Positions 11,536 to 24,111 of a stretch of DNA of 64,000 bases are shown one piece after another; positions within the stretch are counted from its first letter, which is position 1, and every line of letters begins with the position of its first letter. This stretch comes from Brachypodium distachyon. Its lineage: Eukaryota; Streptophyta; Magnoliopsida; Poales; Poaceae. The translations under genes were made by a program, and so were the position numbers. A model generated the notes under the pieces. That model searched no databases and was not told the origin of the DNA. It was given only the letters and a program-made list of their open reading frames with translations. Location: contig NC_016133.3 in NCBI RefSeq assembly GCF_000005505.3, positions 21,788,555-21,852,554 of the forward strand, in the 5' to 3' direction.

Positions 11536-11829
11536 ATGGCGGGTCGGGTAAAAATACCTGCGGGTAACCCATACCCATAACGGGTGACGGGTATGTTAAA
11601 ATTTCATAACCGACCACGGTACGGATACGGGTAACGGTCAAGTGTCGGATCGTCAGTTACATATACGGTAGAGCTGTACACGAACCCGTCGGGTTCCACC
11701 GGGAGCGTGAAGGCTCGAGCCGATCGAATCGAACCACCACATGTCTCTTTTCCTTCGTCGGACCATCGGCAAATTCTCCCCTCGCCGTCGAACCACAACA
11801 ACAAAACCTACGCAAACCCTCGCTTCCTC

Positions 11830-14800
11830 ATGCCTCGAGCCAGGAAGCGCCGTGCGCCCGCGGCCGCCGCCTCAGAATGCTCCCCGGTGCAGGGGGTGAC
11901 CCCTGGGAAGACGGCGGAGGCTGGTGTTAGGGTTAGGGACGAGGGTGAAGCGATGGAGGTGGAGCCTGAGGAGGCCAACGGGTTGGAGTCCGATCAGGAG
12001 GATCCCGACGAAGTGGAGCCAGAGGAGCAGGACCCCGACGTGGATGATCCAGAGGAGGCGGAGGAGGACCCTGAGGAAGCGGCGGGCTCCGACGAAGGCG
12101 ATGGTAATGAGGAGGGCGCAGACGAAGACCAGGGTAATGGGGAGGAGGTGGTGGGGCTTGGAGACGATTCGGCTGGGGTTGAGTCGGAGAAGGCTGGAAT
12201 TAAGATTGGTGGCGACGAGGAGAAAGGTACGCCGATTGTTTTGAAGGAAGGCGGTGATGAAGATACATGTATGGAGCCTGCGGTGGTAGAGAAGCCAGAG
12301 GAGGCTGTTAAAGAGGATGCGATGGAAAACGACACTGCAAATCTCTCGGGTGATGGCGCCACAACAGACGGTAAGTTGGCTTGTCTGGTATGGAGTTCAA
12401 TGATAAGTGATGACTTTGTGACGGTAATATTTTTGTTTGGACTAGACTTGCGTTACATGGTATGGCCTCTGCCGGAGGTGGAAGGTTGAGGGGCTATGGG
12501 GTGGAGAATCAACATATGTATATCAATTAATAATGCATGCAAGATTGAGAGTTAGTGTAGTCTTCATCATTAGGTTTCATATCTTTGCTTGTTTATTGGC
12601 GAGAACTTATCAGTCAAAATGGACCTACACCGTAAAACTGGCAACTTGCTGATTCACCTATGCCCAATTTGTTGGTTTCTTACATAAAGTAAGGTTACCA
12701 ATAGATGCTGAGGGCTATCTGAATGAAACCATGTTCACTCATAGTTGGATTGTTTATTGTAGTTTGTTCATCTATTAGTATCAATATTAAAATTTATTTG
12801 TGAGGAAAAAACAGCAACGAGCACCCTTTTTACTTCCTGGTACTGTTACATTTTTATAACTTAACTATAATCTATAAATATTAACCTTTTTTATGTAACA
12901 TTTCATGCTGAGCATCACATGTGACTATTTCCTGTTGGATATTTGTTTTTGGAAATTCGATTTCCATGCAATAATCATGTTTCTCGTGCCCTATACTGTA
13001 TGTCCAACTAGTCAATGATCACAAAGTAGTCACCTTTTCCCCACATATATATACCCCAGACATGAATGAAATACCGGGAGAAGAACACGAAGAATCTGGG
13101 GATGAAGGTACTAAGGATAAGGATGGCATTGCTGGCCAATTAAGTGTCAATGGTGATGTGCGGACTGTTGAACTTGACCCCTCATTGCCAGCGCTGGGTC
13201 CAGTTTCAGTGGAGAATGCTAAAGACCTTGAACTATTTGTTGGTGGATTGCCTAAGGATTGTGCTGAGGAAGACATTACAGTGGTCTTCTCTCAGTTTGG
13301 GGAGATTGAATCTATTAAAATAATTAAGCACTCAGCAAGAAAAAAGGGCAACTGCATTGCTTTCGTTCGTTATATGAACACTGAAGCTGCAAAGAAGGCT
13401 GTTGCTGAATTTAAGGAGGGAGTTGAGGTTTTGATGCAATGAACCTTTCTGTCCTTCAAATAATTTTTCTTTGAATACGTCTAGTTTATTGAATAATGAT
13501 CATTATTCTCTTTGAACACTTTTTCTCAGGTAAAAGGAAAAACGGTAACTGTATCAGCTGCTCAAGGTAATAATACCCTTTACCTGGGAAACATCTGCAA
13601 GAGCTGGACAAAAGATAAGGTAAAATATAGCAAGCTTTACCTGTTCTTTAGAAAATATATGGATATCATAATATTTTATATATCTATATGGTGATTACTG
13701 ATTACCTATTTCAACAGTGCTATAGTTAGAACTATATGTTGAAAATGAGAATATTCCCAGATTAGCAAGTACTTATTGAGGCTACTTGTCTATTCTAAAG
13801 ATCTTGGAATTAAAAAAGATGTATTCTTTATTTGTGCATAAATGGCTTTTTGTTTAACGCCCTTATGCTGTAAGTGAAATGTTACTGATTTTGTTAACAT
13901 AATAGGACTATGATCTAAACCTAAGAACAAATCAAAACACTTCAATTTGTGGTGTAATTTTCATAATTCACAAAGAAGTAAGTCTATCCTCCCCCCCCCC
14001 CCCCCCCCCAAAAAAAAACATTGTTAGCAAAGTCCAGAAAACACCCTAAACTACAGTACCAGGCAAAACACCCCTCTCAAGTATTGAAATGGAACCGTTC
14101 ACCTGCCACCCCCTGGCAGTTTCACGGTTGTTGGTTTCCCTGCCACGGCGAATGCTTAACCGCGCTGATTGCCAACTCGTCTGCCATTCTGGCCAAAGGT
14201 TACTTCAGCCTGCTCTCCCCCCCCCCCTTCCCCCAATCCCCTCAAACCCTAGAGCAGCAAGGTGGCGGTGGCAGGCAGGTAAAATGCGGAGCTAAAGCTT
14301 GCCCAGGGTCCCCTGCCCAGCTGGGTAGTGCCGCAGCTCCCCATTGCTGTTTTTTCCTCTCCACCATTGCTTTGCTCTTAGATCTTGTTGCTTTGTCTGT
14401 CATTACAGAATGGAACATCAGTTCCTAGGTCCTCGATTCCACTTTGATGGTGTTTTTGTGAATGATGGTGCTGAGCTACATTATGCAGGTGTCAGTTCGA
14501 TGAAATCATTGATTGAGGGGGACAAGATATCATTGGCCTACTTAAGTTTTATGTGAAATAGTTTGTATGTTGTACAATTTATTCATCTAACATTTAAGGA
14601 TGGAAGAAAGTAATCCTCTATTCAAACAGTGGTTCAATACATCGCTATTCATTCTTATTTGTCTTGGCTGTGTTGGTATAACCACATAAGATAGGAACAT
14701 AACTCCACCATCCTTAAACTGTCTCTCTCATGATGCAAAATTCAGCTTCATTTACTTTACTTTTCCAACTCTCTTTTCAGGTGCTAAATACCTTGAAAAG

Positions 14801-17800
14801 TATTGGAGTTGAAGAACTTGAGATGAGTTTGCCTGATGATCCTGATACTGGAGGACGAAACAGAGGGTTTGCTTTTCTCAAATTTTCTGCACTTGACAAA
14901 ACCGAAGCTGCATTTCAGCAGTTATTAAAGCAACGAGATGCATTTATAGACATTGATAGAAGTGCAAATTTTTCTGCTCGAACCCCTACAGAATCCAGTG
15001 AGGAGCTTGCAATGAAGGTAAAGCAGACATTGCCAGTTGAATATGTTCTGAGATAGTAAGATGTCTTTCCTAAAGTTGAGTTGATTTATTGTTCTATTTT
15101 ATCACTTTGGCTTCTAAGAGTTATTTGAACCAGGTAATGAACCCATCATTTGAATGATGCTGTGAGTTCAAAACAGTTCCTGACATGCAATTCCTTATCC
15201 ATGAGTTAGCTAGGTCTGTTTAGTCAAACTTTTAGAATTGAACAAAAATATTGGTTGAATATGTTTGGAGACTGAACATCAAAGCCAAACATTATCCACA
15301 ACCAACTAGGCCAGCAAATTTGGAAGGTTTAACTTTTCTAGTTTTCTTTATACTCAAACTTCAACTTCAGGACTTGTATTCTCTTGCTTGGACCTCATTT
15401 ATTTTTTGTCAGAGTAACCAGGACTTTTGGTACATCTACTTCGTTGTAGTGCTGTACAGAGTACACCACTCATCAAGAACACAGGTTGAAGGCATAGAAG
15501 TGTAGAATTGTGTTGTCCATGACGTGGAAGGAACCCCAACATTTTCAGTTCATTGACTGAATTTTTTCCAGCTATCTTAGCCATATACTCATCGTATGTT
15601 ACAATCTAATGCATACATCATCTCCCTTCACGTCATACTGCCATGCAACATCCAACACCCATAGCCTGGTAACTAGCATTCAGCAACCAGCCCAATTCGC
15701 CTATTCTCCTACCTTTCATGGAAGGAAATCCACTTTGGTCCTGCTGCCTCCTCTTTCCTGTTCCTTAAATCCGTCCTGCTTGGTCTTGTATCACACTGAA
15801 AACCTTGCAGGAATGCCTCACTCAGATTCAAGGGATTTGTATACCGGAGTTCGTTTTTGCCAATTTAAAAAATTAGGTTATCCAGGTGTCTCTGGTTCCA
15901 GTGATCGGATTGTCGTTGGTGGTGGTAGGGAGTCATTGTGCGCATGGAGTCAGGTTGCCAACTTCAATGATCCAGGTCTAGTACCATTGAAGCTCTGGAA
16001 TGCCTTTGGTCTCGTGTCCATATCTCTGGTCGTATCTGTTCCGATCTCTGGTAGCCCAGTGTTGTGCCAGTTATAGGTATTACGGAACTAATTAAACCAT
16101 TTTCAGATTTAGAAGGCAACATCCCAGAACCAAGTTCAGTACTATGTTTTGTATGCAGATCTATCTTTGAGCAAACCACATTTCTTTATCAGTCTTTTAG
16201 TACTTCGTACCTGAAGTTATTTTATCCCAGGTGTTATTGTTTCATAATTTACTGTTACTTTGTCTGTAGATTAAAACAGTATACCTCGAACATGTTCCTC
16301 TTTCTTGGGATAAGAGCAAAATCGAAGAATGTTGTGAAGCATATGGGGAGATACATGAAGTTCGACTTGTAAAGAAATCGAGAAAGAAAATTTCTTTTGT
16401 TGAATTCTCATCCAGAATGAGTGCATTAGCTTGTGTGGAAGGAATAAACAGTGCCAAGATTGGTGGTGAGGGTGGTGAGGTTAAGGTATCTTGAGACCTA
16501 AGTACTGCTTGTGTTGGATGCGATTTTCAAACTGTTCGTGTAATTTTTGCTAACTTGCTGCATGTTTGTTCTCTTTCTTTACCTAGTTGGCTGCCAGTCT
16601 TGCTCGACCACGTCGTTTAAAACTGGACGACAGTGCCAAAGGTGGGTTGAAGGTCAATAGTGGTGCAACTTCTGAAGACGCTAACAGTTCTATAAAGAAA
16701 AAGGACCAGAAAAAGGAGGTTGTGGTAAAGAGTTCAAATAAATTGCTGAAGCGTGACGTGGACAAGCTGGTCTCACAAGTTGATGCAGAAGTAGCACAAA
16801 CATCCAGCCGTTATAAGGGCAAAAAGAAATCTGGAAAGAACGAAAGTACCTCTGTAAATGAAAGACCATCGAAGAAAGCACGGAAGAATCGTATGTTCCC
16901 TCTTGACAATTTTGGTTTTATTTTGTTAATCAAAACAATTTCTTATTCATGTAAACATGCAGGAGATGTTCCAACAAGATCATCCAACAGAACGCGTCAT
17001 GGTGGTTCTTCTAGAGCTGCATATGGAGGAAAATCTGCTGGAAATATGAAGCTTTCTGCAGGAGCTCGATATGCAACTAGCTACCAATCTTACCCTGCTG
17101 CGGGTGCATCTTCCAGATCTAAACCAAATTCCCGTGACTTGGTAATGCAAGCAAATTCTTGATCTTGGTATTCTTATTCTCATAATTATACGGCACATAT
17201 GTTTCATGTATACATTGTACTTTTGTCATTTTTTTAGGAACCTCATGCTGGATACATCCCTCCTGCAAATCGTATTCCTGCAAATCATGTTCAAATCACC
17301 TACGTGTATGATCAGCCGAGGTTTATTTTCCTTTTAAACTTGCCTTTTGTTGGGTACTGATTCGATCTTTACAGATCATGTAACTGATTAGGGGTTTTCC
17401 ATGGTTTTCAGATCTGCGCCATCCACTTTCTGTCATATTGATAGCGTTCCTCATGCTAGAGGTACCGTCTTGAAAATTGTTTATTCCATGTACATGTGAA
17501 TATTTTTATTATCTGTAATAACTGCACATAATGGTCACTATAGTTAAGTTGAGACCTACATTTAAGTACTCCCTCCGATCCATAAAGAGTGTTGCCCATT
17601 TTGTAGTACTCCCTCTGTTTCTTTTTATAGGGCGTATATTATTTAGCACGAATATTAACACGGACGTAACGATCGATCTCAGGAGCGCACGCACCGTCTC
17701 GCGGATGGAAACTGCCCTGTTGACCTGGTGAGTTATGGAGAAAGCTGGCTTCTCTCTGATGCTTAACTGCCTCCGTGTGATTAGCTGCATGCGCGCATGC

Positions 17801-20800
17801 AACAGCCTGGACTAATTTTCAGTTAGCCAGCGCGTGTACGAGTGGCGGCGCGCGCACGCAGATCGCGCGGGCGGGTGGGCGGCCGGCGCATGCCTTACAT
17901 TTTGGAAAAAGATAAAAAAACGCGCCCTATATCGAAAAACGGAGGGAGTACAAATTTTGTACTAAGTGGGCAACACTTCTTATGGATCGGAGTGAGTATA
18001 CCTGAAAGTTGTATTTTTTTAAGCCCATTTTACAATGCTAGACTATTGCCTGATCCCAGAAATCACCGTCTCATTGCAAAACTGGGCACTTTACAACCTT
18101 AAACCGCCGAAACTAGTTTAGTCAGACGTTTTTCAGTGGAACAAATCCCCAGTGGCCCGATGAAAACCTCTACCTCTTAAAATTATCTGTCTCTCTTAGA
18201 CAACAACAAGAATGTTGAACCCCCCTGGCTCACCTCGGCCATCTGTGATGTAACGCTACTTCAACAATGCGCCATACTGTTGTTATATGTATGCATGTCA
18301 GGATACAGTGACACTGATAATTTCTCATATGTCTCTGATTTGTCTTGGAGAATTAGCAAGCAAGTTTGGATACTTTAATTCCCAAGACTTGGGCAATAGG
18401 ATACACCCAAGAGTCCATTAAACACATGCAGCTCAGGATAACCCTAGTACAGCCTTGGAGGGAGGGAAGGAGTCTGGATTGCTCTAGGGTCTAGTGTTGG
18501 CTCTGGAGCTCTACACAGACTTGACTTGTATCTCTCCAGAGCTGAAAAGGCTAGCACGGTGGCTCTGCACTCCACCCACAGGCTGCATGCCACCTCGGCC
18601 TATCATACTGGTGCTGCCTGCCTGCCTCTGCCCATGCCCTATTGTACCCATCGCAGCCTGGTTCCTCAGTAACCACAACTTATGCCTGATGGATGTTCTG
18701 CTTGGAGTTGGCCATACTTTTATGCATGTGCAGGCTAATATGGCAGAAGACAAGGAGATGTGCTGAAGAGGGGGATGCACTTCTAATATTTAACTGACTG
18801 TTGCAGCATAACTAATGAAGTGTATTAAGAGAATGGAACAGACAATAAACCCAGTAGCTTGATTGGAACTTTTCTACATCTATTGCTCCGTTCCTCCGTG
18901 GAACTGTGATTGTGTGACTATAGGGTTTAGGATGATTTCAGCCGCTCATAAAAGAAAACCCTTAAAGCAAAATCTGTTCCTTTAGTACTATACTGATTAT
19001 TACGTAGCATTAGTTAAAGCAACAATATATTACTGGCATTCGATTGAATATTTATAAGTTGGTTGGTGAGTCTTTACTCTTGAGCTCTGAATTTGACAAT
19101 TTATAAGATTCAAGTAGGATACATTTTCTCAGTACCATTAAATTGATTTTGTTTGAACTCAGCTATATTCTTATCACCACTTGTTGATATTCTGTTACTT
19201 GATGTTTGAGATTGGCAAAATTTGTTCCATCATATTTTTTTTCTCTTGTTGCTTTTCTTTTGGCAGAAATAGGAGCTCTGCAACCAACCTATTCTATTTA
19301 CACAAGCAATCCTCAATACCAGGTTTGTATGCATGTCTCACTTGTTAACCACAATGACTTCTTCATTTAGTACATGTGTTCACTTTGAAATTGATTAGTT
19401 AAAGTTAATATACAGTTACACATATTCCGTAAGTGCGCCATGCTGCTTCAGTTCTAACTTCTACCATGTATGGTTGGTTGCTTATAAAAGATGCTGCACT
19501 CGTCAGAAATTAAACCGATACAACTTCCAAAATATGTACTCATCCTGAATTCCTGACGCCATGATTAAAAGGCAGTTGCACCCTAAAAGAACATTTCCTT
19601 TTGAAAATCAGATAAGTCATGTGTTTTCTGGGTCTGACCAATCTAGAAATTGCAAAGCCTGTGCCAGTCCATTGAATCACTATATCTTTAAACATAGCTC
19701 ACTGTTGACTTTGCAGAGTCTCCTGCAAAACTTTGACTAGGTTTTCTTATAGTAACATCTATACCTGGGCATTTCTCGGGCCGGGCTTGTAAAAGCCGGA
19801 GCACCGAATCCAAAGCCCAATCCCGGATTTTCTTAATTCTTAAGCCCGAGCCCAGCCCGGCCTGAAGCCTGAGAAGCACATATGCATAGTCAGGGCCTGT
19901 TTGGGAGGGCTTCACTCCACCTAAACTTCACTTCATCTCCAAACTCCACTTCACCTCAGCTCTACTCCACCTGGTAAATGCGTTTGGGACAACAAAGCAG
20001 CTCCAGACTTCCATTTCCCTTTTTGCTGATTTTTTCTTTTTCTTTCCATGGATCGATCAGCTCGTGTGTGTGCTAGTGTGATTACGAAGTGGTAGACGTC
20101 GTTGTGAGCTAGTGTGATTAACATAATTGTTCACGAACTGATAGACTGAGTGGCCGATCGAGGCGGATGATCCTCTTTCTGGTTCCAGGCGCAGTTGACC
20201 GAGTGACAGATCGAGGCGGATGGTGCTCCTTCAGATGCCGCAAGATCCTGCAGAGACAATCACGTCGGCGGCCAAATCAGGGAGTAGCAGAGAATAGCAG
20301 ACAAGGGAATGGCACAGGACGGCGAATCAGAGAACTGGCGAACGAATCCCTGCGGCGGCGGAAAAATCTAGAGAACTAGCGGCAGCGAAATCTGAAGAAC
20401 TGGCCGCGGCTTGGTGGAGGTTGACGGGGAAACGAGTTGGAGGAGCGCGGCCTCACTGGAGGAGCAGCACAGCCTCGCCTACGGCTGGATGCGCCGCCAT
20501 GGGGAGACAAGAGGAAGAGAAGAAGTTACGCGGGTACAAGGAAGAGGAGTGAACCAGAGGTTCTATTCGGGTGACAAGATAACGTTTCGGGGTTAATGAG
20601 TGGCATTGGTGGGTAAATTAACCCAACTTTAGGTGAAGTGAAGCAGGTGAAGCATCTCTTTCTTGACTCCACTAAAATGAACTAGAGGGTTGTGCTACTT
20701 CACTTCACCTAAGATATGGAGTTTGAGGTATTTGGGACAACTTCATCTACTTCACTAGTGAAGCTGTGAAGTGGAGCTGTCTCTAACAGGCCCTCAACTT

Positions 20801-23592
20801 CAATCAATGAATGCACGTAAAATCAACCAACACACAGACAGTCAATCATCAATCAGTGCCTTAAAGGCAGCAACAGCAGCGTCTAAAAATAAAGCAGCAA
20901 CGGCAGCGGTCAGAGAATTTTGAAGATGGGCAAATGGTGAGTGATCAGTGCAAATATAGAGGTTTTTGTTGGTTCTCCACAGGGAGTGAGTTCTGAATTT
21001 CAACAGATTCTCAAAGCTAGACTCGCAGGGTTCAGGTCTTGTAATTTTCAGAACTGAAATAAAGATTAAAAGCTACTGGATCTACTAATTTTGGTTGTTT
21101 TTGGTTTATAAAACTGCAGGAATAACACAAACTTTAGTAACACTATGAACTACAGCAAGCAAATTGACAAGACAGGGTAAGAAGCAAGGGTTTTAGACAG
21201 GGAAGAGATCACATCAGAGGGGAATTACTGAAATCCAAACATGACAGCAACAACAAACTAAAACTTGAACACTTTACTGCACTTTTGCTGAATTCAACGA
21301 CAATTACATGAACTAGAGCAACGATTAACACAGAATTTAGCACAACAACCACAGATCTAAGCACTGTTTTACTAGAAGAAGGAGAGATTTCAGCTAGGGT
21401 TTCGAATTCAGATTACACACAGCAAGGGAAGCAAGGAAATAGGCAGGGAAGAGCTTGGACTTTTCACCAGATTTCTGAGCAAGGGAAACAAGGAAGAAGA
21501 CAGGGGAGAAGGTGATCTTCAGGGCTTCATCTTCAAGAACAGGGAATTCCATCTCCCTCCATGGTTTCTTCTCTTCTCTTCTCTTCTTCCTCTCTTCTCC
21601 TCTCCTTTTTCTCTGGTTCCTTTCCCCTCACAGAGGCAGGCAGGTTCCTTTTAGCTAAAGCATGGAGTGGTTGAACTTTTTGGCCTTTTGCAGAATAGTC
21701 CTTCTAGTTGCTTCAAATCTGCCCAAGAAGATCCTTCAGGGACTTGTAGTTGATGATTTAGCTGCACTTCTTCTATTTTCCTCCCTCCAAGATGTAGAAT
21801 TTGTGCCTAGACGCACAGATCTGCAATAATTGCACTAAGCATGTAAATATGCTCATTTAAGAGTTAATCATGTATTAAACATTAATTAAGGACTCAATTA
21901 AACACAAAGTGGGAGCTTAGCTTCTGAAAATGAACAATTAATAGTGAAATAATCATGCTGATCAGTGAGCGAATTTGGAAGGGCTTGCTTTAGATCCGAG
22001 ACGGACACGAGTTGGGCTTCAGATCTGCATGGTCGGAGGTGATGATGCCGTCGTGCGGCCGGAGGAGAAGACGCTATCGCGCGGCCGGAGGAGATGAAGG
22101 CGCCATCTCGCAACCAATCCCTCCATAACAGTGTAGTGTCATTGTGTCTGTTCCTCCGACTTCTTTGGCTGCCTCTCCTCCTGCAGCGCCTCCTCTTCTG
22201 GCAGTCATGCCTCAATAACCCGTCCGCCACTGCCTCTCTTCTTTTACCACCTCCTAATCTGGCAGAGAGAGCTTGTCAGAGACTTGAATCAACCGAAACC
22301 AGGTCCAGCTCGAGGGTGAAGGAAGCTCAACGGATCTGGTGATAGAAAAGACTTGAGGCAAAGTTGGGGTAGAGCGTGAGCTCTATCGATCTGGTAAATA
22401 ATCAAGCTAGGGGAGCCCTTGTCGATGCAGTGCTGGCACTTCTGGCCTTCGCTCTCCATTTGGCCTCCTAAATCCCTGGGGAACGGCTTGCGGTTAGGGG
22501 TGAATCATGGAAGGCAGGCTGCCTTTTAAAACACTGAGTAGTAACATACATAAATACTGCTATATCAAATTTATCTGGCCTCAACACATCATGCATGCAC
22601 CAAATTCTAAAAAAAATTAAATGACTATGCATACCCCTATTAATTAACCATTCAACCATTTCCGAAGCATTTTGATAAGGGTATGCTCCCTCCGTCCACA
22701 AATAAGAGTACTTCTAGATATGTTTTAAGTCAAACCTTTTAAATTTGACCAACCTTATAGGAAATAGTAGCAACATATATGATATCGAAGTGGTATATTA
22801 TGAAACTGTATTTGAAGACGGATCTATTGATAATAATTTGGTGTCATAAATGTTGCTGGTTTTTCCTCTCTTTTTTTGGCGGGTGGTTGCTGTTTTTTCC
22901 TACTAGTTGGTCAAACTTTAAAAACTTTGACTTAGGACAAAGGTAAAATTACACTTATCCGCGGATGGAGGGACTCTTGAGTTCCTTGATGGACAGTTAT
23001 TTTGAAACAGAATATCTCGAGGTTGAGGACAGATACAGTGAAATAGAGGGAGTATATATATTGATTATGACGTGTTTCCAGAATAAACCTAATGATATCT
23101 TTTCATATGGTTAATCTCGAGACCCAATGTTTTCATGTTTGACCAATCGGATTCTATGGCAACCAAGGAGGGATTTGATTAACCCTTCCGGTACCTGCCT
23201 TGTCCATGCCAAGAGTCCACTTTGCATGGGCTTTATACATGGGTTTTAACAGTACATACTAGAAAAACAGTTCAATGCATATTTGTGAAATTACTTTCCA
23301 ATTAAACCTATTGACTTTTTTCCGTGCCGAAATTTTGGAAGTTTGAGCATTTGACTGGTTGGATCCCACTGCAATTCATATTTAGGATGGAAAGAGTATT
23401 TCGTAGGGCTTTTGAGAACCTTCACTCGTCATCTTTCTGAAGTTCCGTGGTCACCTGGACCGTCTCTGAGTTAGTTTTATCCTTGTGCAGGGTGGATACG
23501 CATACACTTACCTTCCTCCGCCTCCAAGTGGATCCTACCGTCTAGGAAGTGGTGCATACAGTCCTCCAAGGAGATACACTGACTACCGCTGA
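11830..23592 (+). CDS. Three-RRM RNA-binding protein, hnRNP Q-like, 11 exons, 741 aa
   Basis: Nuclear RNA-binding protein related to plant hnRNP R/Q (SYNCRIP-type) proteins. Exons: 11830-12370, 13060-13427, 13530-13619, 14781-15017, 16270-16485, 16587-16890, 16963-17141, 17238-17320, 17412-17461, 19267-19322, 23491-23592 (2226 nt). Domains in order: basic N-terminus MPRARKRR, a long Glu/Asp-rich segment to about residue 200, RRM1 from about 237 (LFVGGL; CIAFVRY), RRM2 from about 317 (LYLGNI; RGFAFLKF), RRM3 about 414-484 (VYLEHV; KISFVEF), a Lys/Ser-rich basic stretch with KKARK (about 485-600), and a Tyr/Pro/Gly-rich tail ending RRYTDYR. The start at 11830 gives the basic N-terminus; an in-frame ATG at 11707 is possible but reads through UTR-like sequence. 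Introns 9 (1.8 kb) and 10 (4.2 kb) are swollen by transposons. The 72-nt intron 16891-16962 stays open in frame. Targets are unknown. Confidence 0.93.
13991..14440. other. Low-complexity and unassigned intron sequence
   Basis: A 19-nt C run (13991-14009) followed by A9, then a moderately GC-rich segment with a short open frame that matches nothing I know. It lies in intron 3 of the RNA-binding protein gene; I see no gene here. Confidence 0.5.
17569..17996. mobile_element. Stowaway MITE (outer), split by another Stowaway
   Basis: The ends CTCCCTCCGATCCATAAAGA and the complement of TTATGGATCGGAGTGAG pair, with TA at both sides (17567-17568, 17997-17998). Removing the inner element (17609-17948) leaves a hairpin-like element of under 90 bp with arms containing GAGTGTTGCCCA / TGGGCAACACTT. 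It lies in intron 9 of the RNA-binding protein gene. Confidence 0.85.
17609..17948. mobile_element. Stowaway MITE (inner), nested
   Basis: 340 bp starting CTCCCTCTGTTTCTTTTTAT and ending CGAAAAACGGAGGGAG, with TA on both sides (17607-17608, 17949-17950). The interior is GC-rich and unlike the outer element. It inserted into a TA of the outer MITE, so it is the younger of the two. Confidence 0.87.
19760..19889. mobile_element. Truncated hAT-like fragment
   Basis: It begins TATACCTGGGCATTTCTCGG and carries the GGGCCGGGCTTG / AAGCCCGAGCCC words of the element at 11307-11535. Only the left part is present; the Harbinger-like element starts directly after it. Confidence 0.6.
19893..20793. mobile_element. 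Harbinger/Tourist-like non-autonomous element, 901 bp
   Basis: Terminal inverted repeats GGGCCTGTTTGGGA / CTAACAGGCCC with a 3-bp direct repeat TCA at 19890-19892 and 20794-20796. Subterminal CTTCACTTCACC-type words recur in inverted form at the other end (GTGAAGTGAAGCAGGTGAAG). Two short open frames inside have no recognisable product. The 3-bp duplication suggests PIF/Harbinger, although TCA departs from the usual TWA. It lies in intron 10 of the RNA-binding protein gene. Confidence 0.72.
20797..22680. other. Unassigned sequence in intron 10
   Basis: No gene is seen. It contains a CTTCTCTTCTCTT pyrimidine tract near 21566-21605 and Pro/Arg-type low-complexity open frames near 21900-22300. 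The composition suggests old repeat sequence, but I cannot name a family. Confidence 0.4.
22686..22974. mobile_element. Stowaway-like MITE
   Basis: The ends CTCCCTCCGTCCACAAATAA and the complement of TTATCCGCGGATGGAGGGA, with inner arms TTTAAGTCAAACC / GGTCAAACTTTAAAAA and ACTTAGGACAAAGG. The same subfamily occurs at 37138-37387. The flanking TA is not clean. Confidence 0.7.
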
Positions 23593-23667
23593 GTTCCTCA
23601 TCGAAACAGAATGGCTACAGTTTTCAGGAACCCTGGTGCTGTTCTTTTATGAGATGCTGATGGTGGA

Positions 23668-23673
23668 AATAAA
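23668..23673 (+). terminator. Candidate poly(A) signal of the RNA-binding protein gene
   Basis: AATAAA (within GGAAATAAATAAG) lies 76 nt after the stop codon. Confidence 0.5.
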
Positions 23674-24111
23674 TAAGTTCAATTGCGTGTACATGTGATC
23701 TTTGCTTTCGGTTTTGTTGAGATTATGTTCCAATCCAAGAAAATTGTTTTAAAAAAATGAACCTTGGTACCTCTTGCTTCTCCGGTTCTACCCTCGTTAA
23801 CAAAGTGATGATAGGAAAGTGCGGCATGTACTATGTTTTCTTTTGAAGATAACCCGTATAGGAAAAATGTCAGATGGTTAAATCATTGTGCATCTGCATT
23901 TCTGCACGATGAAAATTCTGCTACCCAAAGAAGGCCTCAAACTTTGGACCATAATCCATAAATTGTTAAACTTGTCTCCCTTATGATGAGTAGCTTAATT
24001 ATTTTGTATGAATTTCTTTAAAATTATAAACATCCTAAACCACTGAAGCATTTTTTTTTAGGAAGAACCACTGAAGCATTGTTTCTAAACATCCACATCA
24101 TCAACATTAGA

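Noticed and set aside
11707..11829. Upstream in-frame ATG of the RNA-binding protein gene
   Set aside because: The extra 41 residues look like translated 5' UTR; the ATG at 11830 gives a basic N-terminus. It cannot be fully excluded without cDNA.
20167..20596. Two short open frames, possible transposase remnant
   Set aside because: No DDE motif or helix-turn-helix pattern; Arg-rich composition within a non-autonomous element.
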